Assembly (NCBI GenBank): GCA_035512595.1
Contig: DATKDU010000160.1
Coordinates: 1-15,172, forward strand
Direction: 5' to 3'
DNA from: DATKDU01 sp035512595
GTDB lineage: Bacteria > Planctomycetota > Planctomycetia > Pirellulales > Pirellulaceae
DNA: 15,172 nt
Translations under genes and position numbers: made by a program
The notes under the pieces: model-generated
Seen by the model: the letters and a program-made list of their open reading frames with translations, nothing else
Database searches by the model: none
What the model was told of the DNA's origin: nothing
Part shown: piece by piece, positions 1 to 6,883 of the stretch
Layout: the number at the start of each line of letters is the position of its first letter
Position numbering within the stretch: the stretch's first letter is position 1

Positions 1-69
1 CTGGACCACCGCCCGCAACTCAGGCGGCAAGGCGGCCAACTGCTCCGGCGTGATCGGCGGCGACGACAT
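1..69 (-). CDS. IS66 family transposase, N-terminal fragment (runs off the left edge)
   Basis: The reverse strand starts at an ATG at 69-67 and is open to base 1, giving 23 residues that begin MSSPPITPEQLAALPPEL. This resembles the N-terminus of single-ORF IS66 transposases in planctomycetes, where a Pro/Leu-rich start leads into a coiled-coil region and a zinc finger before the DDE domain. None of the catalytic domain is in the window, so the call rests on the N-terminal sequence plus the GTAA-type element end about 70 bp upstream. No convincing Shine-Dalgarno sequence is visible. Whether the transposase is intact cannot be judged. Confidence 0.55.
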   Translation of the reverse strand, partial: MSSPPITPEQLAALPPELRAVVQ

Positions 70-138
70 GCCCAAGGTGTCGCCGATTTTCCTCGCTGCG
101 CGAAGACCAATTTTTTACGCCAGGGTGTGAACGGTTAC
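1..138 (-). mobile_element. End of an IS66-family insertion sequence
   Basis: The first 138 bases look like the transposase-start end of an IS66-type element that continues to the left of the window. Seen: the opening codons of a transposase on the minus strand (69 to 1) and, on the same strand, a terminus beginning GTAACCGTTCACACC at 138. IS66-family inverted repeats characteristically begin GTAA, and these elements make 8-bp target duplications, so 139-146 (CGCTCAGC) would be the duplicated target. An open LRR reading frame begins immediately to the right, consistent with insertion into that gene. The exact end and the duplication are inferred because the other end of the element is outside the window. 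Confidence 0.6.
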
Positions 139-1063
139 CGCTCAGCCACCCGGCTGGCGCTGGCTGCGGCAAAGCATCGGCGACGAATACTTTCGAGATG
201 TCGTTTGGGTGAAACTCAACGAGACCGCGGTCAGCGATAACGATTTACGCCTGATCGGAAAACTGCGCACGACAAAGAATTTGGGACTCAACGGGACGCA
301 AGTCAGCGACAATGGACTGGCTCACATCCGCCACCTGCGGCGACTGGAAACTTTGGAACTGGGGGAGACACGGATCACCGACATGGGGCTGGCTCACCTC
401 CGCGACATGCGGCAACTGGAGCACCTGGGACTGAGCGGGGCGCGGATCACCGATCAAGGGCTGCGCCACATCGAAGACATGGAGCAACTCGAGTCGCTGA
501 TGCTTCAAAACACGGACGTCGGCGATCGGGCGATCGATTCGCTCACCAAATTGAAGCGATTGAGAGCCGTGAGTCTGCAATCGACGCGAGTGACCTCTGA
601 GGGAGTGAACAGCCTATTGCACAACCGCGACATCCAGTGTCTTTACATTGATGGCACTCGAGTCGATGACGCAGTAGTTGAGGAACTTAGCTCGCATAAA
701 TCGCTTGCGGAGCTGAGCATATGGGGAACGAGCATAACCGGACAAGCCATGTTGCGACTGCGCGACGCGTTGCCGTCATGCAGGATTGACGGGGAGGTCG
801 CTGACTTGTCCAGTATACGATTCGACAAGAACCCCCAATTGGCGATAATCTGGCCGCGTGTGGTGAAGCGACTGGCAGCGCTCAACGGTGAGCGGCGATT
901 GAAGCTGATCGACTTGTCCGAGTCGCAAATCACGGATCGATTTCTGACCGACCTGCAGGAGTTGAACGGCGTAGAAGTCATCGACCTGCGCGACACGCAG
1001 GCGACGGACGCTGGCGTGAAAGCACTACGCCAAGCGATGCCGAACTGCGAAATCGTCCGGTGA
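139..1063 (+). pseudogene. Leucine-rich-repeat protein, 5'-truncated by the IS element
   Basis: The frame is open from 131 and ends at TGA 1061-1063. The first usable start in the frame is GTG 209, but codons before it already read as protein: PPGWRWLRQSIGDEYFRDVV (146-205), which resembles the linker preceding the repeats in planctomycete LRR proteins. The translation then shows about eight 24-residue repeats of the type L..L.L..T.ITD.GL..L, a break at LPSCRI, then two more repeats and a closing MPNCEIV, a common end of this family. These proteins are thought to be extracytoplasmic or protein-interaction modules; substrates are unknown. Any signal peptide or N-terminal domain is missing, and the frame abuts the IS66 end at 138. 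I infer disruption by insertion; re-initiation at GTG 209 could still make a 284-residue repeat fragment. Confidence 0.7.
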
Positions 1064-1265
1064 CCGATGATGGAGCAAGCCCAACGATCGGGGGGAAGCC
1101 GCCGGCATCCACGAGCTGCTTGACCACCCGTTTGGTAAGTGTACAATATGCCATATTCGCCCAGAGCTTTCCGGCCCGCAGTTTGCCGCGGCCGCCGGTC
1201 GGTGCTGCGCGGTGGTCGTTCTTTGAAAATCGGGTTGTGTGGACTAGCAATACCCAGCCGCCAGT

Positions 1266-1334
1266 GCGCAAACGCGCTATAACGGCAGAACAAACGCGCG
1301 ATCATGCCCGCGCAAACGCGCTATATTGGACAGC
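1266..1334 (+). repeat. Three iteron-like repeats with exact 22-bp period
   Basis: The 12-mer CAAACGCGC(T/G)AT occurs at 1269-1280, 1291-1302 and 1313-1324, each 22 bp from the next, with unrelated 10-bp spacers. The outer copies extend to a perfect 16-mer GCGCAAACGCGCTATA (1266-1281, 1310-1325). A fourth, slightly diverged copy GCGCATACGCGCTATT lies at 1455-1470. Copies 1 and 4 are also both preceded by CAGCCGCC. Two helical turns per unit is the geometry of tandem protein-binding sites (iterons, operators). Function is unknown; 22 is not a multiple of three, so a coding explanation is unlikely. Confidence 0.6.
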
Positions 1335-1454
1335 ACGTCTGTCTCGAGTTAGGACGGTTGGTAGACGCTGGCCTTTTGCCGAAGATGAGTCCTTCCAGGC
1401 AGTTGCGCGCATCGCCACCAGACGCTGCGGAGCGCAAGTCGGTATTCAGCCGCC

Positions 1455-1470
1455 GCGCATACGCGCTATT
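1455..1470 (+). repeat. Outlying fourth copy of the 16-bp repeat
   Basis: GCGCATACGCGCTATT differs at two positions from the 16-mer at 1266-1281 and 1310-1325. It shares the preceding CAGCCGCC with the first copy. It lies 145 bp from the third array copy, so it is outside the 22-bp register. Confidence 0.5.
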
Positions 1471-1657
1471 GCCCGGAGGATCGCTTGGGGACCCGTGAGC
1501 CGGCAATCCGAGCGGCCGGCCGCAGGACGCATGTCAACCTGCGCCCCGCCTGCAGCCACGCTCTCCCACAGGGACGGGGACTTGCTTCAATCCCTCGGGC
1601 CGCCCGGTTACACTACGTGCCGGGTTTCGCTATCGCCACAATTCAAGGTCGCTTGCC

Positions 1658-2539
1658 ATGCTTCGCCTTTTGGCCTGTTTTGCCATGTTTGCCATAGCCT
1701 CCGCCGCCATCGGTGCCGAGCCCCTCAAGGCCGTGATTGTCGATGGGCAGAACAACCACGCCGTCTGGCCCCAGACGACCCAGATGATGAAGCGGTACCT
1801 GGAGGAGACGAAGTTGTTTACGGTAGATGTGGCGACGACCGCCAAGGAGGGGACCGACCCCGATTTCAAGCCCGAATTCAGCAAGTACGACGTCGTAGTC
1901 TCCAACTACAACGGGGCCGACTGGCCCAAGGAGACGCAGGAAGCGTTCGTGAAGTACGTCGCCGGCGGCGGCGGCTTCGTCGTCGTCCACGCGGCCAACA
2001 ACTCCTTCGGCAATTGGAAGGAGTACAACGAGATGATCGGCCTGGGGGGCTGGGGCGGCCGGAACGAGAAGAGCGGGCCGTATGTCTACCTTGATGCCGA
2101 AGGAAAGCTTGTCCGCGACGAGTCCCCCGGCGGCGGCGGGCATCACGGCCCGCAGCATCCGTTTACCATCATCGTCCGCGACGCGGAGCACCCGGTGACC
2201 AAGGGAATGCCCCGCGAGTGGCTGCACGCCAACGACGAGTTGTACGACCTGTTGCGCGGGCCGGCGGAGAACATGCACGTGCTGGCGACGGCCTTTGCGG
2301 CTAAGGAAAAAGGGGGCTCGGGGCGGCACGAGCCGATGATCTTCACGGTCGAGTACGGCAAAGGGCGGGTGTTTCACACTCCGATGGGGCACGGCATCGA
2401 CTCGCAGGAGTGCGTCGGCTTCATCACCACCTTGCAGCGCGGGGCCGAATGGGCCGCGACGGGGAAGGTGACGACGAAGATTCCGGACGATTTTCCGACG
2501 GCGGAGAAGGTGAGTTCCAGAAAGTCTTCAGCCAAATAG
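1658..2539 (+). CDS. Secreted ThuA-like domain protein (first copy)
   Basis: This 293-residue protein has a Sec-type signal peptide (MLRLLACFAMFAIASAAIGA, cleavage near 20) followed by a ThuA-like fold (trehalose-utilisation family, class-I glutamine-amidotransferase-like). Landmarks are GQNNH at 30-34, the central strand and nucleophile-elbow-like stretch GGGGFVVVHAANN at 103-115, GHHGPQHPF at 161-169, HPVTKGMP at 178-185, NDELY at 192-196 and GKGRVFHTPMGH at 234-245. The amidotransferase cysteine is absent, as usual in ThuA. Planctomycetes encode many such proteins, generally linked to sugar metabolism with unproven reactions. A second ThuA-like gene follows after 110 bp containing a large palindrome. 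The start at 1658 is chosen because the signal peptide begins there; no strong Shine-Dalgarno is visible. Confidence 0.88.
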   Translation: MLRLLACFAMFAIASAAIGAEPLKAVIVDGQNNHAVWPQTTQMMKRYLEETKLFTVDVATTAKEGTDPDFKPEFSKYDVVVSNYNGADWPKETQEAFVKYVAGGGGFVVVHAANNSFGNWKEYNEMIGLGGWGGRNEKSGPYVYLDAEGKLVRDESPGGGGHHGPQHPFTIIVRDAEHPVTKGMPREWLHANDELYDLLRGPAENMHVLATAFAAKEKGGSGRHEPMIFTVEYGKGRVFHTPMGHGIDSQECVGFITTLQRGAEWAATGKVTTKIPDDFPTAEKVSSRKSSAK

Positions 2540-2545
2540 TTCCTG

Positions 2546-2606
2546 ATCCGCGTTCTCCGCGTGATCCGCGGTGAAACGAACCGCGGATATCGCGGAGAAC
2601 GCGGAT
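2546..2606. repeat. Long intergenic palindrome (25-bp stem)
   Basis: Arm 2546-2572 pairs with 2580-2606: 16 perfect pairs, a 2-nt mismatch (2562-2563 against 2589-2590), then 9 more pairs, with a 7-nt loop GAAACGA at 2573-2579. Each arm contains the sub-repeat ATCCGCG twice. No T-run follows, so it is not a classical intrinsic terminator. It begins 7 bp after the stop of the first ThuA gene and ends 43 bp before the start of the second. Its make-up is like dispersed intergenic palindromes (REP/MITE-like). Confidence 0.85.
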
Positions 2607-2649
2607 GACGCAGTTAAGACATCAAGCAACGCACAAGCATACTACAACG

Positions 2650-3675
2650 ATGAATCGACTCCATTTTCTGGCGTGGTGTATGCCGCTCGTGGTCCTTTCG
2701 CTGTCCGCGCCTCCGGCGAGCGGGCAAGTGGTTTACGACGGTGCCGACGGCCCCGGCAAGGGGAAGCATATCGTGCTCGTCGCCGGCGACGATGAATATC
2801 GCTCGGAAGAAGCGCTGCCGCAACTTGGCAAGATCCTGGCCCGGCATCACGGCTTCAAATGCACGGTCCTGTTTCCGATCGATCCGGCCGACGGGACGAT
2901 CAAGCCGGATTACCAGAAAAACATCCCGGGGCTGGAGGCGGTGGACAATGCCGACCTGGTGGTGCTGGGGCTGCGGTTCCGCGACCTGCCCGACGAGCAG
3001 ATGAAGCACCTGGCCCTTTACATCGAGTCGGGGCGGCCGATCGTCGCCATGCGGACCAGCACCCACGCCTTCAACCAGTCCAGCAAGACCTACGCCAAGT
3101 ATCACTGGCAGAGCAAGACCCCCGGCTATGAAGGGGGTTTTGGCAAGCAGGTCCTCGGCGAAACGTGGGTCGCTCATCACGGCGCTCACGGCTCGGAAGC
3201 GACCCGCGGCATCATCGCCCAGGGTCAGGAAAAACACCCCATCCTCCGCGGCATTAAGGACGGCGACATTTTTGGCCCGACCGACGTGTACACCGTGAAT
3301 CTGCCCCTCCCAGGCGACAGCCGTCCGCTCGTGCTGGGGCAAGTCGTGGCGGGGATGAAGTTCGACGATCCGCCGGCATCCGGGGAGCGGGCCAAGAAGA
3401 ACGAGCCGATGATGCCGGTGGCGTGGACGAAGACGTACAAGGGCTCCTCCGGGAAGACGGCCCGCATCTTCACGACGACGATGGGTGCCTCACAGGACCT
3501 GCTCTACGAAGGGACGAGGCGGATGCTGGTCAACGCCTGCTACTGGGCGCTGGGAATGGAAGACCAGATTGCGGAGAAGTCGAACGTGGAGCTGGTCGGC
3601 AAGTACGAACCGACGAAGTTCAGCTTCGGCGGCTACCAGAAGGGGGTCAGGCCGGCGGAGCATGAGCTGAAGTAG
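2650..3675 (+). CDS. Secreted ThuA-like domain protein (second copy)
   Basis: This is a 341-residue ThuA-fold protein. Start ATG 2650 is preferred over the in-frame ATG 2605 because a signal peptide begins exactly there (MNRLHFLAWCMPLVVLSLSA, cleavage near ASG-Q26), and because 2605 sits inside the palindrome arm. Landmarks are GDDEYRSEE at 46-54, a strand-turn RPIVAMRTSTHAF at 129-141, HHGAHGSEATRG at 176-187, HPILRGI at 196-202 and the following DVY. It is clearly diverged from the upstream ThuA protein, so this is a family pair rather than a recent duplication. Planctomycete genomes often annotate such proteins as 'trehalose utilization'; the enzymatic reaction is unknown and a secreted carbohydrate role is inferred. 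The toxin-antitoxin pair starts 29 bp downstream. Confidence 0.85.
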   Translation: MNRLHFLAWCMPLVVLSLSAPPASGQVVYDGADGPGKGKHIVLVAGDDEYRSEEALPQLGKILARHHGFKCTVLFPIDPADGTIKPDYQKNIPGLEAVDNADLVVLGLRFRDLPDEQMKHLALYIESGRPIVAMRTSTHAFNQSSKTYAKYHWQSKTPGYEGGFGKQVLGETWVAHHGAHGSEATRGIIAQGQEKHPILRGIKDGDIFGPTDVYTVNLPLPGDSRPLVLGQVVAGMKFDDPPASGERAKKNEPMMPVAWTKTYKGSSGKTARIFTTTMGASQDLLYEGTRRMLVNACYWALGMEDQIAEKSNVELVGKYEPTKFSFGGYQKGVRPAEHELK

Positions 3676-3678
3676 TTG

Positions 3679-3684
3679 TATAAT
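3679..3684 (+). promoter_or_regulatory. Consensus -10 box upstream of the antitoxin
   Basis: TATAAT stands just after the ThuA stop codon and 20 bp before the antitoxin ATG at 3705. A -35 at the correct distance (about 3656-3661, CGGAGC) does not resemble TTGACA. A promoter here would leave a leader of roughly 14 nt containing the purine-rich Shine-Dalgarno stretch GGGGGGAGGGAGAGA (3686-3700). Confidence 0.4.
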
Positions 3685-3704
3685 TGGGGGGAGGGAGAGA
3701 CAAA

Positions 3705-3962
3705 ATGGACGACTTGACTGTTTCCATCTCAGGTAGCGAGCGTGAGTTTATTGATGCCCAGGTCGCCAGCGGCAGGTATGACACGCCCGCGGAAGCGGTA
3801 TGCGACCTGATCCGGCAGGCGCAGTTGCAGGCCGCGCGCGAAAAACTGGATGCGATGATCCGCGAAGGGATCGAGTCGGGCGAGCCAGTGCGCTACACGC
3901 GCCAATGGCTCGAGGAAAAGAAGCAGGCGTCGATGGCCAGAGCGCGGGAGCGATCGACGTGA
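3705..3962 (+). CDS. parD: ParD-like type II antitoxin
   Basis: This 85-residue protein starts at ATG 3705 behind a strong purine-rich ribosome site; the longer reading at 3684 only adds the translated ribosome site. The N-terminal 45 residues (LTVSISGSEREFIDAQVASG, then the RYDTPAEAVCDLIRQ stretch) match the ribbon-helix-helix DNA-binding domain of ParD/CopG antitoxins. The charged C-terminal helix (EPVRYTRQWLEEKKQ) is the part that normally wraps the toxin. Its TGA overlaps the GTG start of the next gene (GTGA at 3959-3962), the translational coupling usual for these pairs. It should neutralise the downstream ParE-like toxin and autorepress the operon. The nearby -10 box fits an independent promoter between unrelated genes. 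Confidence 0.85.
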   Translation: MDDLTVSISGSEREFIDAQVASGRYDTPAEAVCDLIRQAQLQAAREKLDAMIREGIESGEPVRYTRQWLEEKKQASMARARERST

Positions 3963-4279
3963 AGCGAGAAGTGTTGCTGCTGAAGGAGGCGCAGCATGAC
4001 ATCGGTCAGATTGCCCAGTATCTGGAAGGCGTCAGCGTTCAAGCGACGCAGCGATTTCATGAGGCACTGGAAGAGGTCTTTGATCAACTGGAAGCACAAG
4101 CCGAAATTGGTCAACGGTATGACTTTGCCGATGGGTCGGAGACGGGATTGCGATTTTGGCGCCTGAAGTCGTTTGGCGATTACTTGGTTTGCTTCCGCAT
4201 CATTGGCGACAAGGTATGGGTTTACCGCATTGTTCATGGTTCGCGGGATTTAACCGCGATTCTGGGAAATGTCAGCTAG
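3959..4279 (+). CDS. parE: ParE/RelE-family type II toxin
   Basis: Starting at GTG 3959, which overlaps the antitoxin stop, gives 106 residues, normal for ParE. An earlier start in this frame (3800) would lie inside the antitoxin gene. Family features are the N-terminal helical region (KEAQHDIGQIAQYLEG, then VSVQATQRFHEALEEVFDQL), the central LRFWRLKSFGDYLVCFR strand region and the closing WVYRIVHGSRDLTAIL, where R-x-x-HG-x-RD is typical of the ParE/RelE fold. ParE toxins usually poison DNA gyrase whereas RelE members cleave mRNA; the sequence favours the ParE branch, but the target is not shown. The gene looks intact. A DUF1501 gene begins 25 bp later, so the pair sits inside a same-strand gene run. 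Confidence 0.85.
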   Translation: MKREVLLLKEAQHDIGQIAQYLEGVSVQATQRFHEALEEVFDQLEAQAEIGQRYDFADGSETGLRFWRLKSFGDYLVCFRIIGDKVWVYRIVHGSRDLTAILGNVS

Positions 4280-4304
4280 CATCGGACTAGAGCGAGGCTC
4301 GCAG

Positions 4305-5714
4305 ATGGTCCCAGTGCTAACCACACTGCGAGGTACAAAGGCGCTCGGCCGCCGCGAGCTGTTGCACATTGGCGGTCTGAGCCTGCTCGGACTGTCGGCG
4401 GGCCAGCTTGAGTCCCTCCGCGCCCACCAGCCCGCTGCTCGCGAGCGGGCCAAATCGTGCGTCTTCCTGTTCCTCTTCGGCGGGCCCAGCCAGGTCGATC
4501 TGTGGGACATGAAGCCCGCGGCCCCGCCGGAGATTCGCGGCGAGTTCAAACCGGTCGCGACCAACGTCCCCGGCACTGCGATCTGCGAGCACCTGCCGCG
4601 GCTGGCGCAGATCATGGACAAGGTCTGCCTGGTGAGGTCGATGACCCACCGGATGAACGTCCACGGTCCGGCGTGCAGCGAGGTCTTCACCGGGCGCGAG
4701 TACTTTCAAGCACCGACCACCGACCAGGCCAGCCGCGAGGATTGGCCGAGCTTGTCGAGCCTCGTGATGCGGTACGGCTCCTCCGCCAGCGGCCTTGCGC
4801 CGTCGGTCGTGCTGCCGTGGTATTTGCAGTTCCCCGGGCAGGCCAAGCGGATCGCCGGGCAAACCGGGGCGAGAATGGGGGAGCTTTATAACGCGCTGCT
4901 AGTCAATGGCGACGTCGGCAGGGCGGACTACGAAATCACCGGGCTAGCACTGCATCCCGATCTGCCGATGCAGCGGTTGCACGAGCGGCGCGGACTTTTG
5001 CGGAGCATCGATCTGGGCGACGACGGCCGGGCCGGCATCGGGGAAGCGCTTTCGATGCTCGACGCGAACCGCTCAAGGGCCTGGTCGCTGCTGGAGAATC
5101 GGGCTGGCGAGGTGCTCGACCTGAAGCGCGAAACGCAGCAGACTCGCGAGCGGTATGGACAGACGACCGTCGGCCAGTCGCTCTTGATGGCGCGGCGACT
5201 CGTCGAGGCGGGAGTGCCGCTGGTCACGGTCAACTGGCAGGACGAGACGCACATCGACGGGGTCAACACCTGCTGGGACACGCACCAGAACAATTTCCCG
5301 AAGCTCAAGGACCTGCTCTGCCCGCTGTTTGACCGGGCGTTTTCCGCATTTGTTTCAGATTTGGGTGAGCGGGGCCTGCTCGAATCCACGCTCGTCGTGG
5401 CCCTGGGGGAGTTCGGCCGCACGCCGCGGATGGGGCAATTTTCGCAAAGCGCCAACACGCAAAAGACCGGCCGCGACCACTGGCCGCACGCCTTTACCGC
5501 GCTTTTGGCCGGCGGCGGCATTCGCGGCGGCCAGGTCTACGGCGCGACGAACGACAACGGCGGCTATGTCATCGACAAACCCGTCTCCCCCGCCGATCTT
5601 TCCGCCACGATCCTCTCCCACCTCGGCATTGATCCGTCGCAGACCTATCACGACGAGTTTCAGAAACTGCCGCGGAAGCTAAGCGAGGGGAAAGTCATCA
5701 AGGACCTTGGTTAG
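4305..5714 (+). CDS. DUF1501 protein with N-terminal Tat-like signal
   Basis: This 469-residue protein belongs to the DUF1501 family (alkaline phosphatase/sulfatase-like fold), abundant in planctomycetes. The start at ATG 4305 is chosen because GAGG lies 7 bp upstream and the N-terminus then reads GRRELLHIGGLSLLGL (15-30), a twin-arginine-type export signal. ATG 4269 overlaps the toxin gene and lacks a better ribosome site. Hallmarks are GGPSQVDLWDMKP at 59-71, EFGRTPRM at 369-376, GRDHWPH at 389-395 and the following GGGIRGGQVYG. DUF1501 genes are usually paired with a DUF1549/DUF1553 cytochrome-like gene; none is adjacent here. Function is unproven, with export and hydrolase-like chemistry inferred from the fold. 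YjbQ follows 15 bp downstream. Confidence 0.9.
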   Translation: MVPVLTTLRGTKALGRRELLHIGGLSLLGLSAGQLESLRAHQPAARERAKSCVFLFLFGGPSQVDLWDMKPAAPPEIRGEFKPVATNVPGTAICEHLPRLAQIMDKVCLVRSMTHRMNVHGPACSEVFTGREYFQAPTTDQASREDWPSLSSLVMRYGSSASGLAPSVVLPWYLQFPGQAKRIAGQTGARMGELYNALLVNGDVGRADYEITGLALHPDLPMQRLHERRGLLRSIDLGDDGRAGIGEALSMLDANRSRAWSLLENRAGEVLDLKRETQQTRERYGQTTVGQSLLMARRLVEAGVPLVTVNWQDETHIDGVNTCWDTHQNNFPKLKDLLCPLFDRAFSAFVSDLGERGLLESTLVVALGEFGRTPRMGQFSQSANTQKTGRDHWPHAFTALLAGGGIRGGQVYGATNDNGGYVIDKPVSPADLSATILSHLGIDPSQTYHDEFQKLPRKLSEGKVIKDLG

Positions 5715-5729
5715 ACGCGGTCCATCGCC

Positions 5730-6152
5730 ATGAAATCCCACCGCACCGAGCTGACTTTCAACCTCCCCGCTCGCATGGCCTTCGTGAACATCACGCCGCA
5801 AGTCGAAGACGCCGTCGCAGCCAGCGACATTCGCGAAGGATTATGCCTGGTCAATGCCATGCACATCACCGCCAGCGTGTTCATCAACGACGACGAGCGG
5901 GGGCTGCACGAGGATTATAAGAAATGGCTCGAAGGTCTCGCGCCGTTCGATCCGTCGCCGCAGCGGTACGCTCATAATCGGACTGGCGAGGACAATGCCG
6001 ATGCGCACCTGAAGCGGCAGATCATGGGGCGGGAAGTCGTTGTCGCCGTCAGCGGCGGGAAGCTCGACTTCGGGCCGTGGGAGCAGATTTTCTACGGCGA
6101 GTTCGACGGACGGCGGCCGAAGCGAGTCCTGGTGAAGATCATCGGCGAGTAG
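5730..6152 (+). CDS. yjbQ: YjbQ family protein (UPF0047, secondary thiamine-phosphate synthase enzyme)
   Basis: This 140-residue protein is the full length of the YjbQ/UPF0047 family, which forms a small cytoplasmic trimeric beta-barrel. Conserved landmarks are the HITASVFINDDE segment (the usual H-x-T-A-S-x-x-x-N pattern), DNADAHLKRQIMG, and the closing SGGKLDFGPWEQIFYGEFDG and KRVLVKI strands. Conserved histidines form the active site in the family. Some members show weak thiamine-phosphate synthase activity in complementation tests, but the physiological role is uncertain. The gene begins 15 bp after DUF1501 and is probably co-transcribed. No good Shine-Dalgarno is visible, so translational coupling is plausible. 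It ends 126 bp before the convergent DUF892 gene. Confidence 0.9.
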   Translation: MKSHRTELTFNLPARMAFVNITPQVEDAVAASDIREGLCLVNAMHITASVFINDDERGLHEDYKKWLEGLAPFDPSPQRYAHNRTGEDNADAHLKRQIMGREVVVAVSGGKLDFGPWEQIFYGEFDGRRPKRVLVKIIGE

Positions 6153-6278
6153 TAAGCGGCGGCGCATTCGCAGGGAACCGAGCACGGACTGCCCGAGACG
6201 AGTTGTCTCAAGCAGCCCAGCGCCGATGGATCCTGCAAATTCAGCCCGGCACTGCCGATGTCCGGATGGTTCGCGCGG

Positions 6279-6773
6279 CTAGGTCTGCACCGCCATATTC
6301 ACGCGCCCCATGGCAATCTGCGTCAGTTTTTCGTCGGCCGCCCTTTCCTCGTCGAGCGTCTGCTGGAGCAACTGGGCCGCGTCGTCGTAGCCTAGTTGCT
6401 GGGCAAACGTCCGCGCGCAGCCGTAAGCCGCGATCTCGTAATGTTCCACGCGCTGAGCGGCGCAAATGATTGCCGCGTCGCGAACCTCGTCCTCCATCTC
6501 GTCTTCGAGGATCGACTTTCCTTCCTCGATTAGCCCCTCCATCGCCTGGCACTTCGCGCCCCGCGTGGGGATTTCGAGTTCGGACAAGATCGACTCCAGC
6601 CGCGACACGTGCTCTTCGGTTTCGCCCATGTGGTTCTCGAGCGCCGAGCGCAGCTCTTCATTATCGGCCGCCTTGATCATTTTCGGCAGGGCCTTGATGA
6701 GTTGCTTTTCGGCGCTATACAAATCCTTCAGTTCATGGACGAGCAAGTCGTTCATGTTCTTCATCGCCTTCAT
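6279..6773 (-). CDS. DUF892 ferritin-like stress protein (YciE/YciF type)
   Basis: This 164-residue four-helix protein of the DUF892 family has a ferritin-like di-iron-type bundle. Start ATG 6773 is chosen because the family begins here (MNDLLVHELKDLYSAEKQL) and GGGAG lies about 8 bp upstream; the longer frame to 6878 is unrelated leader. Candidate metal-ligand positions recur in each helix: E14 and E22, the ETEEH segment (51-55), QRVEHYEIAAYG, and LDEERAADEKL. Homologues YciE/YciF belong to stress-induced, RpoS-dependent sets in enteric bacteria and are expected in the cytoplasm; the chemistry is unproven. A strong sigma-54-type promoter match (6846-6860) stands upstream with a leader of about 60 nt, so here I infer sigma-54 control. 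Confidence 0.9.
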   Translation of the reverse strand: MKAMKNMNDLLVHELKDLYSAEKQLIKALPKMIKAADNEELRSALENHMGETEEHVSRLESILSELEIPTRGAKCQAMEGLIEEGKSILEDEMEDEVRDAAIICAAQRVEHYEIAAYGCARTFAQQLGYDDAAQLLQQTLDEERAADEKLTQIAMGRVNMAVQT

Positions 6774-6845
6774 GGATTGATCTCCCAGCAAGAGGATTTT
6801 ACGAATGTGACATCGGCGAGGCGCCGTGTGTGGAACGTAGAGCCG

Positions 6846-6860
6846 GCAAACATCGTGCCG
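6846..6860 (-). promoter_or_regulatory. Sigma-54 -24/-12 promoter match for the DUF892 gene
   Basis: On the minus strand the sequence reads CGGCACGATGTTTGC: GG (6859-6858), exactly 10 bp, then GC (6847-6846). It matches consensus TGGCACG-N4-TTGCW at nearly all positions. The start codon at 6773 is 73 bp further on. Confidence 0.7.
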
Positions 6861-6883
6861 CCGACGAATCCCTCCCACCGAAT

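Larger units (their letters stand above)
1064..1657. other. Gene-poor gap of about 590 bp with short repeats
   Basis: I find no convincing gene here. A long + frame crosses it and runs into the ThuA gene out of frame, but its Arg/Pro-rich translation shows no family features. Two fragments are faintly reminiscent of excisionase-type DNA-binding domains: LTKRVVKQLVDAGGFPPIV on - (about 1085-1141) and LGRLVDAGLLPKM on + (about 1349-1387). Neither has a complete domain or a sensible start, so they may be decayed genes or chance. The clearest structure is the 22-bp-period repeat array listed separately. TACACT at 1609-1614 is a possible -10 box for the downstream gene, without a well-placed -35. 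Confidence 0.5.

Noticed and set aside
1266..1334. CRISPR array
   Set aside because: Repeats are only 12-16 bp, spacers 10 bp, three regular copies and no cas genes; iteron-like is the better description.
1570..1587. Sigma-54 match before the first ThuA gene ending CTTGCTT
   Set aside because: The -12 box fits but the -24 side lacks the C-A-C after GG; probably chance in GC-rich sequence.
1060..2094. Long + strand open frame of 344 codons
   Set aside because: It overlaps the ThuA gene in another frame, and its Arg/Pro-rich translation with no domain is typical of a high-GC shadow.
2614..3342. 242-codon minus-strand frame
   Set aside because: It is fully antisense to the second ThuA gene, with no ribosome site and no recognisable domain.
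4928..5521. 197-codon minus-strand frame
   Set aside because: It is antisense to DUF1501; the composition is a Ser/Arg-rich shadow.
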